A stretch of DNA of 64,000 bases from an uncultured Eubacteriales bacterium (lineage in GTDB: Bacteria; Bacillota; Clostridia; Christensenellales; Borkfalkiaceae). The stretch lies in contig CAJLRM010000006.1 in NCBI GenBank assembly GCA_905209085.1, positions 62,001 to 126,000 on the forward strand, in the 5' to 3' direction. Positions within the stretch are counted from its first letter, which is position 1, and each line of letters opens with the position of its first letter. The notes under the pieces are model-generated. The model was not told where the DNA came from, made no database searches, and worked only from the letters and a program-made list of their open reading frames with translations. The translations under genes were made by a program, and so were the position numbers. Shown piece after piece: positions 26,102 to 35,480 of this stretch.

Positions 26102-27322
26102 ATGATTAATGTAATTGGTCTTGGATATATTGGACTGCCCACCGCTCTCATGATGGCTTCTCACGGAGTTGAGATTGTTGGTACAGACTACAACAAGGAG
26201 CTTGTAGCGACCCTTAATGCAGGTAAGACAACTTTTAAAGAAGATGGACTTGACGTGCTATTTGCAGAGGCTGTCAAGGCGGGCGTTAAATTTACCACAG
26301 ATTATCAAGTAACAGATACATACATTGTATCTGTTCCTACACCGTATGACAAGTTTTCCAAAAAAGTAGATGCTTGTTATGTTGTGTCTGCTGTAAAAAC
26401 GATTATGGGAGTATGTCCCAAAGGTGCAACTGTTGTAATTGAATCTACGGTATCCCCAGGTACTATCGATAAGTATATTCGTCCTATAATCGAAGCAAAT
26501 GGATTTGTCGTCGGAAAGGATATTAACCTCGTTCATGCTCCCGAGAGGATTATTCCGGGCAATATGGTGTACGAACTTCTACATAACAACAGAACAATAG
26601 GCGCGGACAATAGGGAAATCGGAGAAAAAATCAAAGATATTTATGCTTCGTTTTGTCAAGGTGAAATTGTTGTAACGGATATCCGAACCGCAGAAATGAC
26701 GAAGGTCGTTGAGAATACTTTCCGAGCGGTTAATATTGCTTTTGCAAATGAGCTTGCGAAGATTTGCCGTCACGACAATATGGATGTATATGAAATTATT
26801 AAGATTTGCAATATGCATCCCCGTGTAAACATTCTTCAGCCAGGTCCTGGCGTCGGCGGTCACTGTATTTCCGTTGATCCGTGGTTTCTCGTGGGCGACT
26901 ATCCGAGCCTGGCTAAAGTAATAGACGAATCCATGAAAACGAACGACAGTATGCCTGATTTTGTTCTCAATCGAATTTATGAGATTATGAAAGAAAACAA
27001 CATTACTGACATATCGAGAGTTGGCCTGTACGGACTCTCTTATAAAGAAAATGTGGATGATCCTCGTGAATCTCCGACAATTCAGCTGCTTGAAAGTCAG
27101 GAAAGACATTTGGCGATGCCGATAAAATCTTATGATCCGTATTTCCACAATGATCTTGTGCCCAATCAGTATCACGATTTTGATAAGTTCCTTAAAGATA
27201 CCGATTTAGTTGTCATTATGGTCAATCACAATCAGATTAAGGAAAATATGGACAAGCTCAAGGGTAAAATTATATTCGATACACGCAAATGCTGTGATTT
27301 GCCCGGTACATACAGATTATAA
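26102..27322 (+). CDS. wecC: UDP-N-acetyl-D-mannosamine dehydrogenase
   Basis: 406 residues. Oxidises UDP-ManNAc to UDP-ManNAcA with two NAD+. The N-terminal Rossmann fold begins INVIGLGYIGLPTALMMASHG; STVSPGTIDKY and APERIIPGNM follow; the catalytic Cys255 lies in GPGVGGHCISVDPWFL, the WecC-type form of the motif; LSYKENVDDPRESPT marks the C-terminal NAD-sugar domain. ATG 26102 is chosen: an upstream frame from 26081 overlaps the previous gene and lacks family residues. The following gene encodes the matching 2-epimerase, so the pair supplies UDP-ManNAcA for the repeat unit. Composition is closer to the backbone than its AT-rich neighbours. Confidence 0.93.
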   Translation: MINVIGLGYIGLPTALMMASHGVEIVGTDYNKELVATLNAGKTTFKEDGLDVLFAEAVKAGVKFTTDYQVTDTYIVSVPTPYDKFSKKVDACYVVSAVKTIMGVCPKGATVVIESTVSPGTIDKYIRPIIEANGFVVGKDINLVHAPERIIPGNMVYELLHNNRTIGADNREIGEKIKDIYASFCQGEIVVTDIRTAEMTKVVENTFRAVNIAFANELAKICRHDNMDVYEIIKICNMHPRVNILQPGPGVGGHCISVDPWFLVGDYPSLAKVIDESMKTNDSMPDFVLNRIYEIMKENNITDISRVGLYGLSYKENVDDPRESPTIQLLESQERHLAMPIKSYDPYFHNDLVPNQYHDFDKFLKDTDLVVIMVNHNQIKENMDKLKGKIIFDTRKCCDLPGTYRL

Positions 27323-27340
27323 ACCTAAAGGACATAAGAT

Positions 27341-28432
27341 ATGAAAACAGTAATGCTTGTCTTCGGAACTCGTCCCGAAGCAATTAAAATGTGTCCGCTC
27401 GTTAATGAGCTGAAATCAAGAGAAAATATCAGAACGGTAGTCTGTGTGACAGGTCAGCATCGTCAGATGCTTGATATGGTTCTCGATACCTTTAATGTTG
27501 TACCCGACTACGACCTATCTATTATGAAAGCGGGCCAGACATTATTTGACATCACAACAAACATTCTTAATAGAATTGGTGATGTTTTGGAAAAAGTAAA
27601 ACCCAATGTTGTGTTGGTTCACGGGGATACTTCTACCACTTTTGTAACTGCTCTTGCTTGCTTCTACAAACAGATTGCGGTGGGGCATGTAGAAGCCGGG
27701 CTTCGTACATACAACATTTATAGCCCGTATCCCGAAGAGTTTAACAGACAAGCCGTATCTATTATTTCTAAGTACAATTTTGCCCCTACTGAACTTTCCA
27801 AGTCTAATCTTGTAAAAGAGGGCAAGGATGAAAGCACGATTTATATTACCGGTAATACTGCTATTGATGCTCTCAAAACAACTGTACGTAAGGACTATAC
27901 TCATCCCGAGCTTGAATGGGCAGCAGATAGCCGCTTGATTATGATTACGGCACACCGCAGAGAGAATCAGGGCGAACCGATGCACAATATGTTCCGTGCG
28001 ATTCGTCGTGTTATGGATGAACATCCCGATGTGAAGGCGATTTATCCGATTCATATGAACCCTGCTGTTCGTAAAGCTGCAGAAGAAGAACTTGGTGGTT
28101 GTAAGCGAATCCATATCATTGAACCTCTTGAAGTTCTTGATTTTCACAACTTCCTTGCTAATAGTTACATGATTTTAACAGACAGCGGCGGAATCCAGGA
28201 GGAAGCACCCTCGCTCGGCAAACCTGTCCTTGTTATGCGTGACACGACCGAGCGTCCCGAGGGTATTACTGCCGGCACCCTCAAACTTGTCGGTACGGAC
28301 GAGCAGGTGATTTACGACAATTTCAAGCTGCTTCTTGAAAGCAAGGAAGCATACGACGCAATGGCAAAAGCAAGCAATCCCTATGGTGACGGCTTTGCTT
28401 GTAAGAGAATTGCGGATATTTTGGAAGGATAG
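27341..28432 (+). CDS. wecB: UDP-N-acetylglucosamine 2-epimerase (non-hydrolysing)
   Basis: 363 residues, the usual length. Interconverts UDP-GlcNAc and UDP-ManNAc. Signature segments: MLVFGTRPEAIKMCPLVNEL at the N-terminus, VTGQHRQMLD, VHGDTSTTF, GHVEAGLRTYN, SPYPEEFNRQ, ITAHRRENQGEP and LTDSGGIQEEAPSLGKPVL with the catalytic acidic and histidine residues in place. It lies 18 bp after the dehydrogenase gene, and the two form a conserved pathway pair. Confidence 0.94.
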   Translation: MKTVMLVFGTRPEAIKMCPLVNELKSRENIRTVVCVTGQHRQMLDMVLDTFNVVPDYDLSIMKAGQTLFDITTNILNRIGDVLEKVKPNVVLVHGDTSTTFVTALACFYKQIAVGHVEAGLRTYNIYSPYPEEFNRQAVSIISKYNFAPTELSKSNLVKEGKDESTIYITGNTAIDALKTTVRKDYTHPELEWAADSRLIMITAHRRENQGEPMHNMFRAIRRVMDEHPDVKAIYPIHMNPAVRKAAEEELGGCKRIHIIEPLEVLDFHNFLANSYMILTDSGGIQEEAPSLGKPVLVMRDTTERPEGITAGTLKLVGTDEQVIYDNFKLLLESKEAYDAMAKASNPYGDGFACKRIADILEG

Positions 28433-28436
28433 TCGT

Positions 28437-29486
28437 ATGAAAAATAAGGTATGTATTATAGGGCATTTTGGGGGCGATAAAATTTGTTTGGATGGGCAGA
28501 CGATTAAAACAAAAATTATTACTGCAGAATTGAAAAAACAATTAGGGGAAAATCAAGTAAATATTTTTGATACATACGGTGGAAAGAAAACATTACTTAA
28601 GTGTTTTTTTAAAACTTTTTCCGTACTGAAAAACAATGAAAATATAATAATGCTTCCCGCACACAATGGTGTGCGATTTTTCACGCCGGTCTTGTTGTTT
28701 TGGAATATTTTTTTTCATCGTAAATTGCACTATTCTGTAATTGGCGGTTGGTTGCCTAAACTTGTTAGTACAAAAAAGTCATTATGTAAAATGTTGAAAC
28801 GATTTAACTATATTTATGTAGAAACTAACACAATGAAGCAAATACTTCAAAAACAAGGGTTTGAGAATGTGTCTGTTATTCCTAATTGTAAGGAATTGCA
28901 ACCTTTAACGATCGATGAGTTAGTATATAACACGGAAGAACCGTACAAGTTATGTACTTTTTCCCGTGTAAACAGATTAAAGGGAGTTGGAGATGCTGTT
29001 GATGTAATAAAAAAAATTAATACTCAATTTGGGAAAATTGTATTTAAGCTTGATATTTATGGTCGCATAGATGATGGAGAGGAAGAGTGGTTTAATAAAC
29101 TTGTATGTAATGCTCCGGCATATATCAATTATTGCGGACAAGTATCCTTTGAAAAAAGTGTAGATATTATAAAGAATTACTTTGCATTGTTATTTCCAAC
29201 GAAATATTATACCGAGGGTATCCCTGGAACAATCATTGATGCATATGCAGCCGGAGTACCGGTGATTAGTTCAAGATGGGAAAGTTTTTCTGATATTATA
29301 GACGACGGTATTACGGGTAAAGGCGTTGAGTTTAATAATGATGATGAGTGGTACAATGTACTGATAGATATTCTAAAAAATATAGAAGAATTTAATAAAT
29401 TAAAGATAAATTGTATCAAGAAAAGTGCGTGTTATTTGTCACATATTGCTCTTCGTAGAATTATTGACAATATTAATAATAAATAG
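28437..29486 (+). CDS. GT-B glycosyltransferase
   Basis: 349 residues from ATG 28437 (MKNKVCIIGHFGGDKICLDG), 4 bp after the epimerase stop. A longer in-frame start would sit inside the epimerase gene. The C-terminal domain has LCTFSRVNRLKGVGDAVDVI, FKLDIYGRI and TEGIPGTIIDAYAAGVPVIS, a family 4-type nucleotide-sugar site. The N-terminal half is divergent. Acceptor and donor are unknown; it probably adds one sugar of the repeat unit. Strongly AT-rich. Confidence 0.8.
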   Translation: MKNKVCIIGHFGGDKICLDGQTIKTKIITAELKKQLGENQVNIFDTYGGKKTLLKCFFKTFSVLKNNENIIMLPAHNGVRFFTPVLLFWNIFFHRKLHYSVIGGWLPKLVSTKKSLCKMLKRFNYIYVETNTMKQILQKQGFENVSVIPNCKELQPLTIDELVYNTEEPYKLCTFSRVNRLKGVGDAVDVIKKINTQFGKIVFKLDIYGRIDDGEEEWFNKLVCNAPAYINYCGQVSFEKSVDIIKNYFALLFPTKYYTEGIPGTIIDAYAAGVPVISSRWESFSDIIDDGITGKGVEFNNDDEWYNVLIDILKNIEEFNKLKINCIKKSACYLSHIALRRIIDNINNK

Positions 29487-29503
29487 TGCTTATGAGGGAA
29501 GAA

Positions 29504-30580
29504 ATGAAAATAGTACAAATTATACCATCGTTTGAAGTTGCTGGTGCAGAAATAATGTGTGAAAATTTAATATATGAACTTATTAAATTGGGACATCAAG
29601 TAATTACAGTAAGTATGTATAACTACAAATCTGCGATAACAGAGCGATTGGAAAATTCTGGAGTTAGAATCACGTATTTGGATAAAAAACCGGGATTTGA
29701 TTTATCTATTTATAAAAAGATTGGTAAGATACTTAAAAAGGAAAAACCCGATGTCGTACACACTCATTTATATACTACAAAATATGTATTTCCTATTGCT
29801 TCAAAGCAAGGAATAAGAGTAGTACACACTGTACATAACATTGCGGCAAAAGAAAATGGTTTTCTTTCCCGAAAACTAAATAAAAGATATTTTGAGAAGC
29901 AAAAGGCTATTCCGGTTGCATTAAGCGACCTTATCAAAGATACAATTGTGGAAGAATACGGTATTTCAGAAGAAAATATACCAGTGATTTTAAATGGCAT
30001 TAATTTATCAAAATGTCTTGTAAAAACCAAATATAGCTACAATGGGGATTTTATAATTTTACATATTGGAAGATTTTCGGAACAAAAAAACCATATGGGA
30101 TTATTGCGAGCATTTTTTATTTTTAAGCAGAGGTACGATAATGTAGAACTTTGGCTAATTGGAGATGGAGAGAAAAAGGCAGAGGTAGAGCGATTTATTG
30201 ACGATAACAACTTAAATAATTCTGTCAAATTTTTAGGCATACAGAAGGATGTCTATACTTATCTTCACCAGGCAGACATTTTTACTTTGCCTTCTAATTT
30301 TGAAGGTATCCCTATGACTTTGATTGAAGCAATGGGAACTGGACTACCAATAGTCGCTACTGCGGTTGGTGGTGTGCCTAATATGCTAGACAACAACAGT
30401 GCGTTGTTAGTTCCAGTGGATTCTATTGCTATAGCGGACGCTTTTGAAAAATATTACTTGGATGAAAAATTAAGAACAAAGCATGGAAAGAATGCGTTAC
30501 TTTTGTCGGAGAGCTTTTCAGCCCAATTAATGGCTAAGGAATATGTTAAAGTGTACAGTACAGGAGGTAAACGCAATTGA
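29504..30580 (+). CDS. family 4 glycosyltransferase
   Basis: 358 residues. Begins MKIVQIIPSFEVAGAEIMCE; AGAE is the typical acceptor-side loop. HTHLYTTKYVFPIASKQGIR, VHTVHNIA, LHIGRFSEQKNHMGLLRAF and LPSNFEGIPMTLIEAMGTGL identify a retaining GT-B enzyme with the E-x7-E motif. Upstream in-frame GTG 29486 and ATG 29492 exist, but GAGGG immediately before ATG 29504 decides the start. Its last codons overlap the TTG start of the polymerase gene. Confidence 0.88.
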   Translation: MKIVQIIPSFEVAGAEIMCENLIYELIKLGHQVITVSMYNYKSAITERLENSGVRITYLDKKPGFDLSIYKKIGKILKKEKPDVVHTHLYTTKYVFPIASKQGIRVVHTVHNIAAKENGFLSRKLNKRYFEKQKAIPVALSDLIKDTIVEEYGISEENIPVILNGINLSKCLVKTKYSYNGDFIILHIGRFSEQKNHMGLLRAFFIFKQRYDNVELWLIGDGEKKAEVERFIDDNNLNNSVKFLGIQKDVYTYLHQADIFTLPSNFEGIPMTLIEAMGTGLPIVATAVGGVPNMLDNNSALLVPVDSIAIADAFEKYYLDEKLRTKHGKNALLLSESFSAQLMAKEYVKVYSTGGKRN

Positions 30581-31983
30581 ATAGCGAAAATAGAAGTGCG
30601 ACATTTTTATTAATGAAAATATTTTTGTTGATATTTGTACCATTCATATTATGCTTGTTTGATTTAAACATATTGATGATTTTAACTGTGGAAGTATTTG
30701 TTGTTTTATGCTTTGTGTGTTTAAAAGATATAAATTCAAATATATTTTTCTTTTGCTTTCTTTTATCTTTTTTTGTTTTCTTAATGAGTGGTGACATAGT
30801 TTCGGAGTTGTTTGGAGAGTATTATTACATTCGATTTGGCAAAGATGCGGTTAATCATTGTTGGATTACACTACTGATTTGTTTGGGATTTCTCTATCTG
30901 GGTTATAAATGCAAAAGAAATAAAGACGTTTCAGTGCAAATTGTAACAGAAAAAAATTTGAAAATTAAATATTCAGCTAAAGTTATTTACTATATAACCT
31001 ATTTTGTTTTAATTTTTAATACAATCGATAAGATAATATTTGTTGCACGGAATGGTTATGTCGCATATTATTCATCATATAATCCATGGCTACCCTCTAT
31101 TATTGCTGAACTTGGCGATTTTTCTCCTATAGCTTTATGTGTATTTCTTGCGACATTTCCTACTAAAAAAGAGTGCAAAATGCCACTAATCTCTTTTTGT
31201 ATTTATGCAGTGATGACAATTTTAATTGGTTCGCGCAGTGGATTGATATATAATATAGTTTTTATATTGGGCTATATGTTATTTAGAAATCGTCATGATA
31301 AAGACAGTAATATTTGGATTTCCAAACATATGGTAGTTTTTTTGTGCTGTTTGATACCTTTTTTACTTGTTTTCCTTTTCGTGTATGGATATATTAGACT
31401 TGGACAGAATGTTGTTTACGAATCTTTTTTTGGAAGTATAGTTGATTTTTTTGTAAATATTGGTTCGTCATCTACAGTAATTAAATACGGATATTTATAT
31501 GATGACGCAATAGAAAATTTTAAATTTTACTCATTAGGCGATACATTAAATTATTTTCGGTATGGACGATTATTTAACTTGTTTAGTTTAGACAATATTC
31601 CATCCACCCACTCTGCTGAGTTTGCATTAGAAGGTCATTCATTTGATGCGTTTATCTCATATCAATTTATGCAGACTCAATATTTGAATGGTGAGGGCGC
31701 TGGTTCATCGTTTGTTGCAACTTTATTTGCGGATTTCGGATATTTAGGTGTTGCAATTGGTAGTTTCATATATGGTGTTGTTTTTAAAAGCCTGTCTAAC
31801 TTGCGAGAAAACAAATGGCTGTCTAATGCAATTAAATTATATTTCTTCTTCTCGTTAATTGCGGCGCCTAGAAGTTCCTATGACGGATTCATTGCGGGGA
31901 TAGTGAATATTAATTTTTGGCTATTAATTGGGACTATTTATTTTGTATCACAAAATTTAAGAATTAAGAGGCACGAAAGATAA
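30577..31983 (+). CDS. Wzy-type O-antigen/capsule repeat-unit polymerase
   Basis: 468 residues with about ten to twelve hydrophobic segments, such as IFLLIFVPFILCLFDLNILM and VVFLCCLIPFLLVFLFVYGY, and a large extracytoplasmic loop around residues 270-375. This is the topology of Wzy polymerases, which join lipid-linked repeat units outside the membrane. Sequence conservation in this family is low, so the call rests on topology and on the neighbouring Wzx flippase and glycosyltransferases. The start is a TTG that overlaps the previous stop (TTGA) and follows GGAGGT at good spacing. Highly AT-rich. Confidence 0.75.
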   Translation: MNSENRSATFLLMKIFLLIFVPFILCLFDLNILMILTVEVFVVLCFVCLKDINSNIFFFCFLLSFFVFLMSGDIVSELFGEYYYIRFGKDAVNHCWITLLICLGFLYLGYKCKRNKDVSVQIVTEKNLKIKYSAKVIYYITYFVLIFNTIDKIIFVARNGYVAYYSSYNPWLPSIIAELGDFSPIALCVFLATFPTKKECKMPLISFCIYAVMTILIGSRSGLIYNIVFILGYMLFRNRHDKDSNIWISKHMVVFLCCLIPFLLVFLFVYGYIRLGQNVVYESFFGSIVDFFVNIGSSSTVIKYGYLYDDAIENFKFYSLGDTLNYFRYGRLFNLFSLDNIPSTHSAEFALEGHSFDAFISYQFMQTQYLNGEGAGSSFVATLFADFGYLGVAIGSFIYGVVFKSLSNLRENKWLSNAIKLYFFFSLIAAPRSSYDGFIAGIVNINFWLLIGTIYFVSQNLRIKRHER

Positions 31984-31998
31984 AGTTGGGGGCAATTT

Positions 31999-33123
31999 AT
32001 GAAGATGAAAATCTGTTTTTTTATAGGAAATTATAATAATGGGGGCGGCACAGAAAGAGTTACTTCTCAAATTGCCAACGGATTAGTTGAAAAAGGATAT
32101 GACATATCCATTATCAGCATTGAAAAAGGATTGTTTCCGCATTTTAAAACAAATGACAGAATTAAGCTTTTTGAATTGGGACATACTGAGCGCTTTGATG
32201 AAAATACTATATCAAACACTTTGTTTAAAAAAGTTAAATTCAGATTTTGGAGCATTCGAAAAATTGCTTCCATTAAAAAATCTTTTGCTAAGTTAATAAA
32301 GGATATTGCGCCTCAATTGGTGATAGCGGTGGATATTCAGTGTTATCGTATAATTGATCCTTTTCGAAAAAAATATCATTATAAAACGATAGGATGGGAA
32401 CATTTTTCATTACTCACTCGTGGCGGATTGGGAGTAAATTATTCTAGATACTTAGCGATAAAACATGCATCTAAATTGTTGGTATTAAGCGATAATGATT
32501 TGCATGATTATCAAATGAAGTACCCTAAAGCTACGAACGTGATGCGATTGCATAATCCTCTTGCTTTTAAGCCAGCCCGTAATTCAGATATGAGCAACAA
32601 AATAGTGATCGCGGCGGGAAGGTATGCCCCCCAAAAAAATTTTAATGCCTTGATTGAGGCGTGGAGCAAAGTTGCTGATGAAAATCAGGATTGGGAATTG
32701 AGGATATTTGGTGATGGTGAGGATAAAGAAAAGTTACAAGCGTTAATTGACAAACATAAGCTGACTAATGTAAAACTTATGCCTTACGCCAAACATTTAG
32801 ACGAAGAAATGGATAAAGCTTCAATCTATGCGCTTTCTTCTGTATATGAGGGATGGGGACTTGTTCTTATTGAAGCTCAAGCCAGAGGCTTGCCGTGTAT
32901 AAGTTTTAATTGTAAACACGGTCCGTCTGAAATAATTACGGATGGGGTAAATGGATTTTTGGTAACACCAAATGATACAGAAGAATTTGCCAAAAAACTA
33001 TTGGAAGTTATGAAAAACGATGAATTGAGACGGACGTTTTCAAATAATGCACAGAAAGATTTATATAAATTCGATATTAATAATATTATTGACCAATGGA
33101 TTGAAATGCTGCAAACAATATAG
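31999..33123 (+). CDS. family 4 glycosyltransferase
   Basis: 374 residues. MKMKICFFIGNYNNGGGTER shows the GGGTER loop common in capsule and O-antigen GT4 enzymes. IVIAAGRYAPQKNFNALIEA, LRIFGDGEDKEKLQ and SSVYEGWGLVLIEAQARGLP form the C-terminal donor site with the paired glutamates. Preceded by a GGGGG-containing ribosome binding site after the polymerase gene. Probably completes the repeat unit. Confidence 0.88.
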   Translation: MKMKICFFIGNYNNGGGTERVTSQIANGLVEKGYDISIISIEKGLFPHFKTNDRIKLFELGHTERFDENTISNTLFKKVKFRFWSIRKIASIKKSFAKLIKDIAPQLVIAVDIQCYRIIDPFRKKYHYKTIGWEHFSLLTRGGLGVNYSRYLAIKHASKLLVLSDNDLHDYQMKYPKATNVMRLHNPLAFKPARNSDMSNKIVIAAGRYAPQKNFNALIEAWSKVADENQDWELRIFGDGEDKEKLQALIDKHKLTNVKLMPYAKHLDEEMDKASIYALSSVYEGWGLVLIEAQARGLPCISFNCKHGPSEIITDGVNGFLVTPNDTEEFAKKLLEVMKNDELRRTFSNNAQKDLYKFDINNIIDQWIEMLQTI

Positions 33124-33135
33124 GAGAAAATTAAA

Positions 33136-34662
33136 GTGGATAAGAGAAAGAGCATAATAAATGTTTCGGTTTCAATATTTTTTAGATTTTTTATGCTTAT
33201 CGGTTCCATATTGGTAAGGCGTTTTTTGATTCAATACATTGGAAATGAAGTTAATGGTTTAGATTCGCTGTATGCAAGCTTGATAGGTTTTTTGTCGGTG
33301 GCAGAATTGGGCGTGGGCAGTGCTATTACGTTCTGTATGTATAAACCCATCGTTGAACAGGATAATTCCAAAGTAGCAGCCTTATATCAACTTTTTACAA
33401 AATCATACCGAGTGATTGGTTTGATAATGTTTGCGGTTGGTGTTTGCTTAATTCCTTTTTTACCCTACTTGGCAAAAGATTATGTTGAACTTAATGTCGA
33501 TTTAGGTTTGACATTTTTCCTAATGTTACTCTCTATTGTCCTTTCGTATGTTTTTAGCGCCAAAACCTCTCTTATTAACGCATACAAAAACAATTATGTA
33601 ACGACGTCAATATCTTCAATTGGAATGATTGTGCAGTATGCATTGCAAATATTTGTGGTAATCATCACAAAATCGTTTGTGGCTTATTTAGGTTGCCGTA
33701 TAATTGCAATGTTGTTGCAGTGGGTTTTAACGGAGGGATATTCGTATAGACACCATAAGATTATTCTTAATTATAGTAAAGAAACTGTTGATGGGGAAAC
33801 GAGAAAAGAAATTATAAATAAGGTAAAAGCCTTATTTATGCATAGAATTGGTGGTATTCTTGTAAATTCTGCCGACAGTATGATTATTTCTGCTTTTATT
33901 GGTGTTGTAGTATTGGGAAAATATTCAAATTATACCTCAATAGCGATTTCTATGTCATCATTAATGGCTTTGGTGTTTACGCCTCTTACATCAATAATTG
34001 GGCATACATATGTTTCTGAACGGGAAAAAACAGAGCAATATTTTCAGAAATTTTATTTTTTGAATTTTGCGTTAGGAATGGTATTTTTTCTTGGGTATTA
34101 TGCAGTGATAGACAACCTCGTGTTAATTTTATTTGGAAATAATCTTGAATTATCGAGAGGTGTATCGTTTGTCGTAACTGTTAATTATTTTGTTCAATTT
34201 ATGCGACAAGCGACACTCTTATTTCGAGATGCCACAGGAACTTTTTATAACGATAGATGGAAACCTGTTTTTGAGGGATGTTTGAATGTTGTCTTATCAA
34301 TTATTTTTGTGAAATTGTTTTTAAAAGTTGGAGGGGACGAACTGGGGATTATTGGCGTTATCGTTGCGACAATTATAACTAATCTGACAATTTGTCATAT
34401 TGTAGAGCCGTTTGTTTTATATAAATATGCTTTTCAGAAATCGGTAAAAAAACATTTGTTAAGAAATTATTTTTATGTTGCTCTATTTATTGTAGCGTTG
34501 TTAGGAATGACTGCTTTAATGCAAAACAATGATAATCAATGGATTGAATTATTATCTAATGGGGCAATAGCTGTAGCCATATCAGTAATTATCATAATTT
34601 TTACCTTTTTGGCAGATGGAAATATTCGCCGTAATTTGAAAATCAAAAGAAATAGAGGGTGA
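33136..34662 (+). CDS. Wzx-type polysaccharide flippase
   Basis: 508 residues with about 12-14 membrane helices, of the MOP/MATE-like exporter superfamily. The start is GTG 33136 behind AGGAG. RRFLIQYIGNEVNGLDSLYA in the first helices and GSAITFCMYKPIVEQDN match the Wzx-type exporters of Gram-positive capsule loci. It should move undecaprenyl-linked repeat units to the outer face of the membrane for the polymerase. It is the last gene of the polysaccharide operon; about 800 bp of mostly non-coding DNA follows. Confidence 0.85.
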   Translation: MDKRKSIINVSVSIFFRFFMLIGSILVRRFLIQYIGNEVNGLDSLYASLIGFLSVAELGVGSAITFCMYKPIVEQDNSKVAALYQLFTKSYRVIGLIMFAVGVCLIPFLPYLAKDYVELNVDLGLTFFLMLLSIVLSYVFSAKTSLINAYKNNYVTTSISSIGMIVQYALQIFVVIITKSFVAYLGCRIIAMLLQWVLTEGYSYRHHKIILNYSKETVDGETRKEIINKVKALFMHRIGGILVNSADSMIISAFIGVVVLGKYSNYTSIAISMSSLMALVFTPLTSIIGHTYVSEREKTEQYFQKFYFLNFALGMVFFLGYYAVIDNLVLILFGNNLELSRGVSFVVTVNYFVQFMRQATLLFRDATGTFYNDRWKPVFEGCLNVVLSIIFVKLFLKVGGDELGIIGVIVATIITNLTICHIVEPFVLYKYAFQKSVKKHLLRNYFYVALFIVALLGMTALMQNNDNQWIELLSNGAIAVAISVIIIIFTFLADGNIRRNLKIKRNRG

Positions 34663-35029
34663 GCATGATCGATTCAATAAGTTAAAATGTACTATGTGCC
34701 TTAATTTATTTATATAAAATTTTTATTTTTTATAAATTATCGTGAAAAATTGATGAAATACATCGTGGATTTTTTTTGGAGTATTAGAATTTCATAACAT
34801 AAATTTGTTGGAAGTAGGGATTCTTTATTGGGCAGAAATAGAGGGGCAGGTTTATATTTTTAGCATTTTATTATTAAAGGAAAGAATGACAAATTTTTTT
34901 AACGATAAAAGAATTGAAGCAAAAAATGAAAAACCATATAGCTATCTTTTTTGAATAAACTATGTGTAAAATTAGATTGATTTACAGTTTGTGGGGTTGT
35001 TGTAGTGTAAAAAGCTCTCAAAACGATTA
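34663..35029. other. AT-rich stretch after the polysaccharide operon
   Basis: No credible ORF, RNA gene or strong terminator is visible in this very AT-rich stretch. If an outer element boundary exists here I cannot recognise it; no copy of the tRNA-like repeat found at 37363 is present. Confidence 0.4.
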
Positions 35030-35275
35030 AAAATTAAACAAAACCTTACTTATCAGCTCTTTCATAAACTCGGCTGAAAAAAATATGTATAAACTTTACC
35101 GACAAACTTTTCGAAACTATCCTCTGTCCAAGTTCAACGATATCGTATAATACGGTATTCTTAACGCTTTATAGCAAACGTATGACGTAAACAATAATGG
35201 GGTACATCGTTGGCTGAAAAAGTGGGATTAAACTTTTTATTCAAAATCACTGCTCTGACAGGCTTTGAAAAAATC
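35030..35275 (-). pseudogene. decayed C-terminus of a tyrosine integrase related to the prophage integrase
   Basis: On the minus strand, FSANDVPHYCLRHTFAIK can be read around 35240-35168, followed after frame breaks and stops by segments matching SSERLVGRVYTHF and then SAEFMKELISKV near 35040-35090. These align in order with YYLRHTFATK, SSERLVGRVYTHF and SDEFMQEQMDKV of the intact integrase at 37510-38727. Several in-frame stops and frameshifts show it is dead. It keeps the same strand and position relative to the next element boundary as the live integrase, so it is probably what remains of an older related element. Confidence 0.65.
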
Positions 35276-35412
35276 AATAGAAAAATTTATCATTCCCTGT
35301 ATCCTTACGGATATGGGGAATTTTACCGTCTTTGCGTTTGATATGCTCATTCTCTATGTGTACTATACGCGTTTCACAAGGGCGAAATTGTTGTGCATTA
35401 TAGACCTAATAC

Positions 35413-35441
35413 TTGATTTTTATTTGGAAATATGATATACT
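35413..35441 (+). promoter_or_regulatory. promoter of the AAA-ATPase-like gene
   Basis: TTGATT (35413-35418), a 17-bp spacer and TATACT (35436-35441), followed by AAAGGAGG and ATG at 35481. Confidence 0.65.
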
Positions 35442-35480
35442 CTTAATGAAAAACAAGGAGTTTGAAAGGAGGAACTTTTG

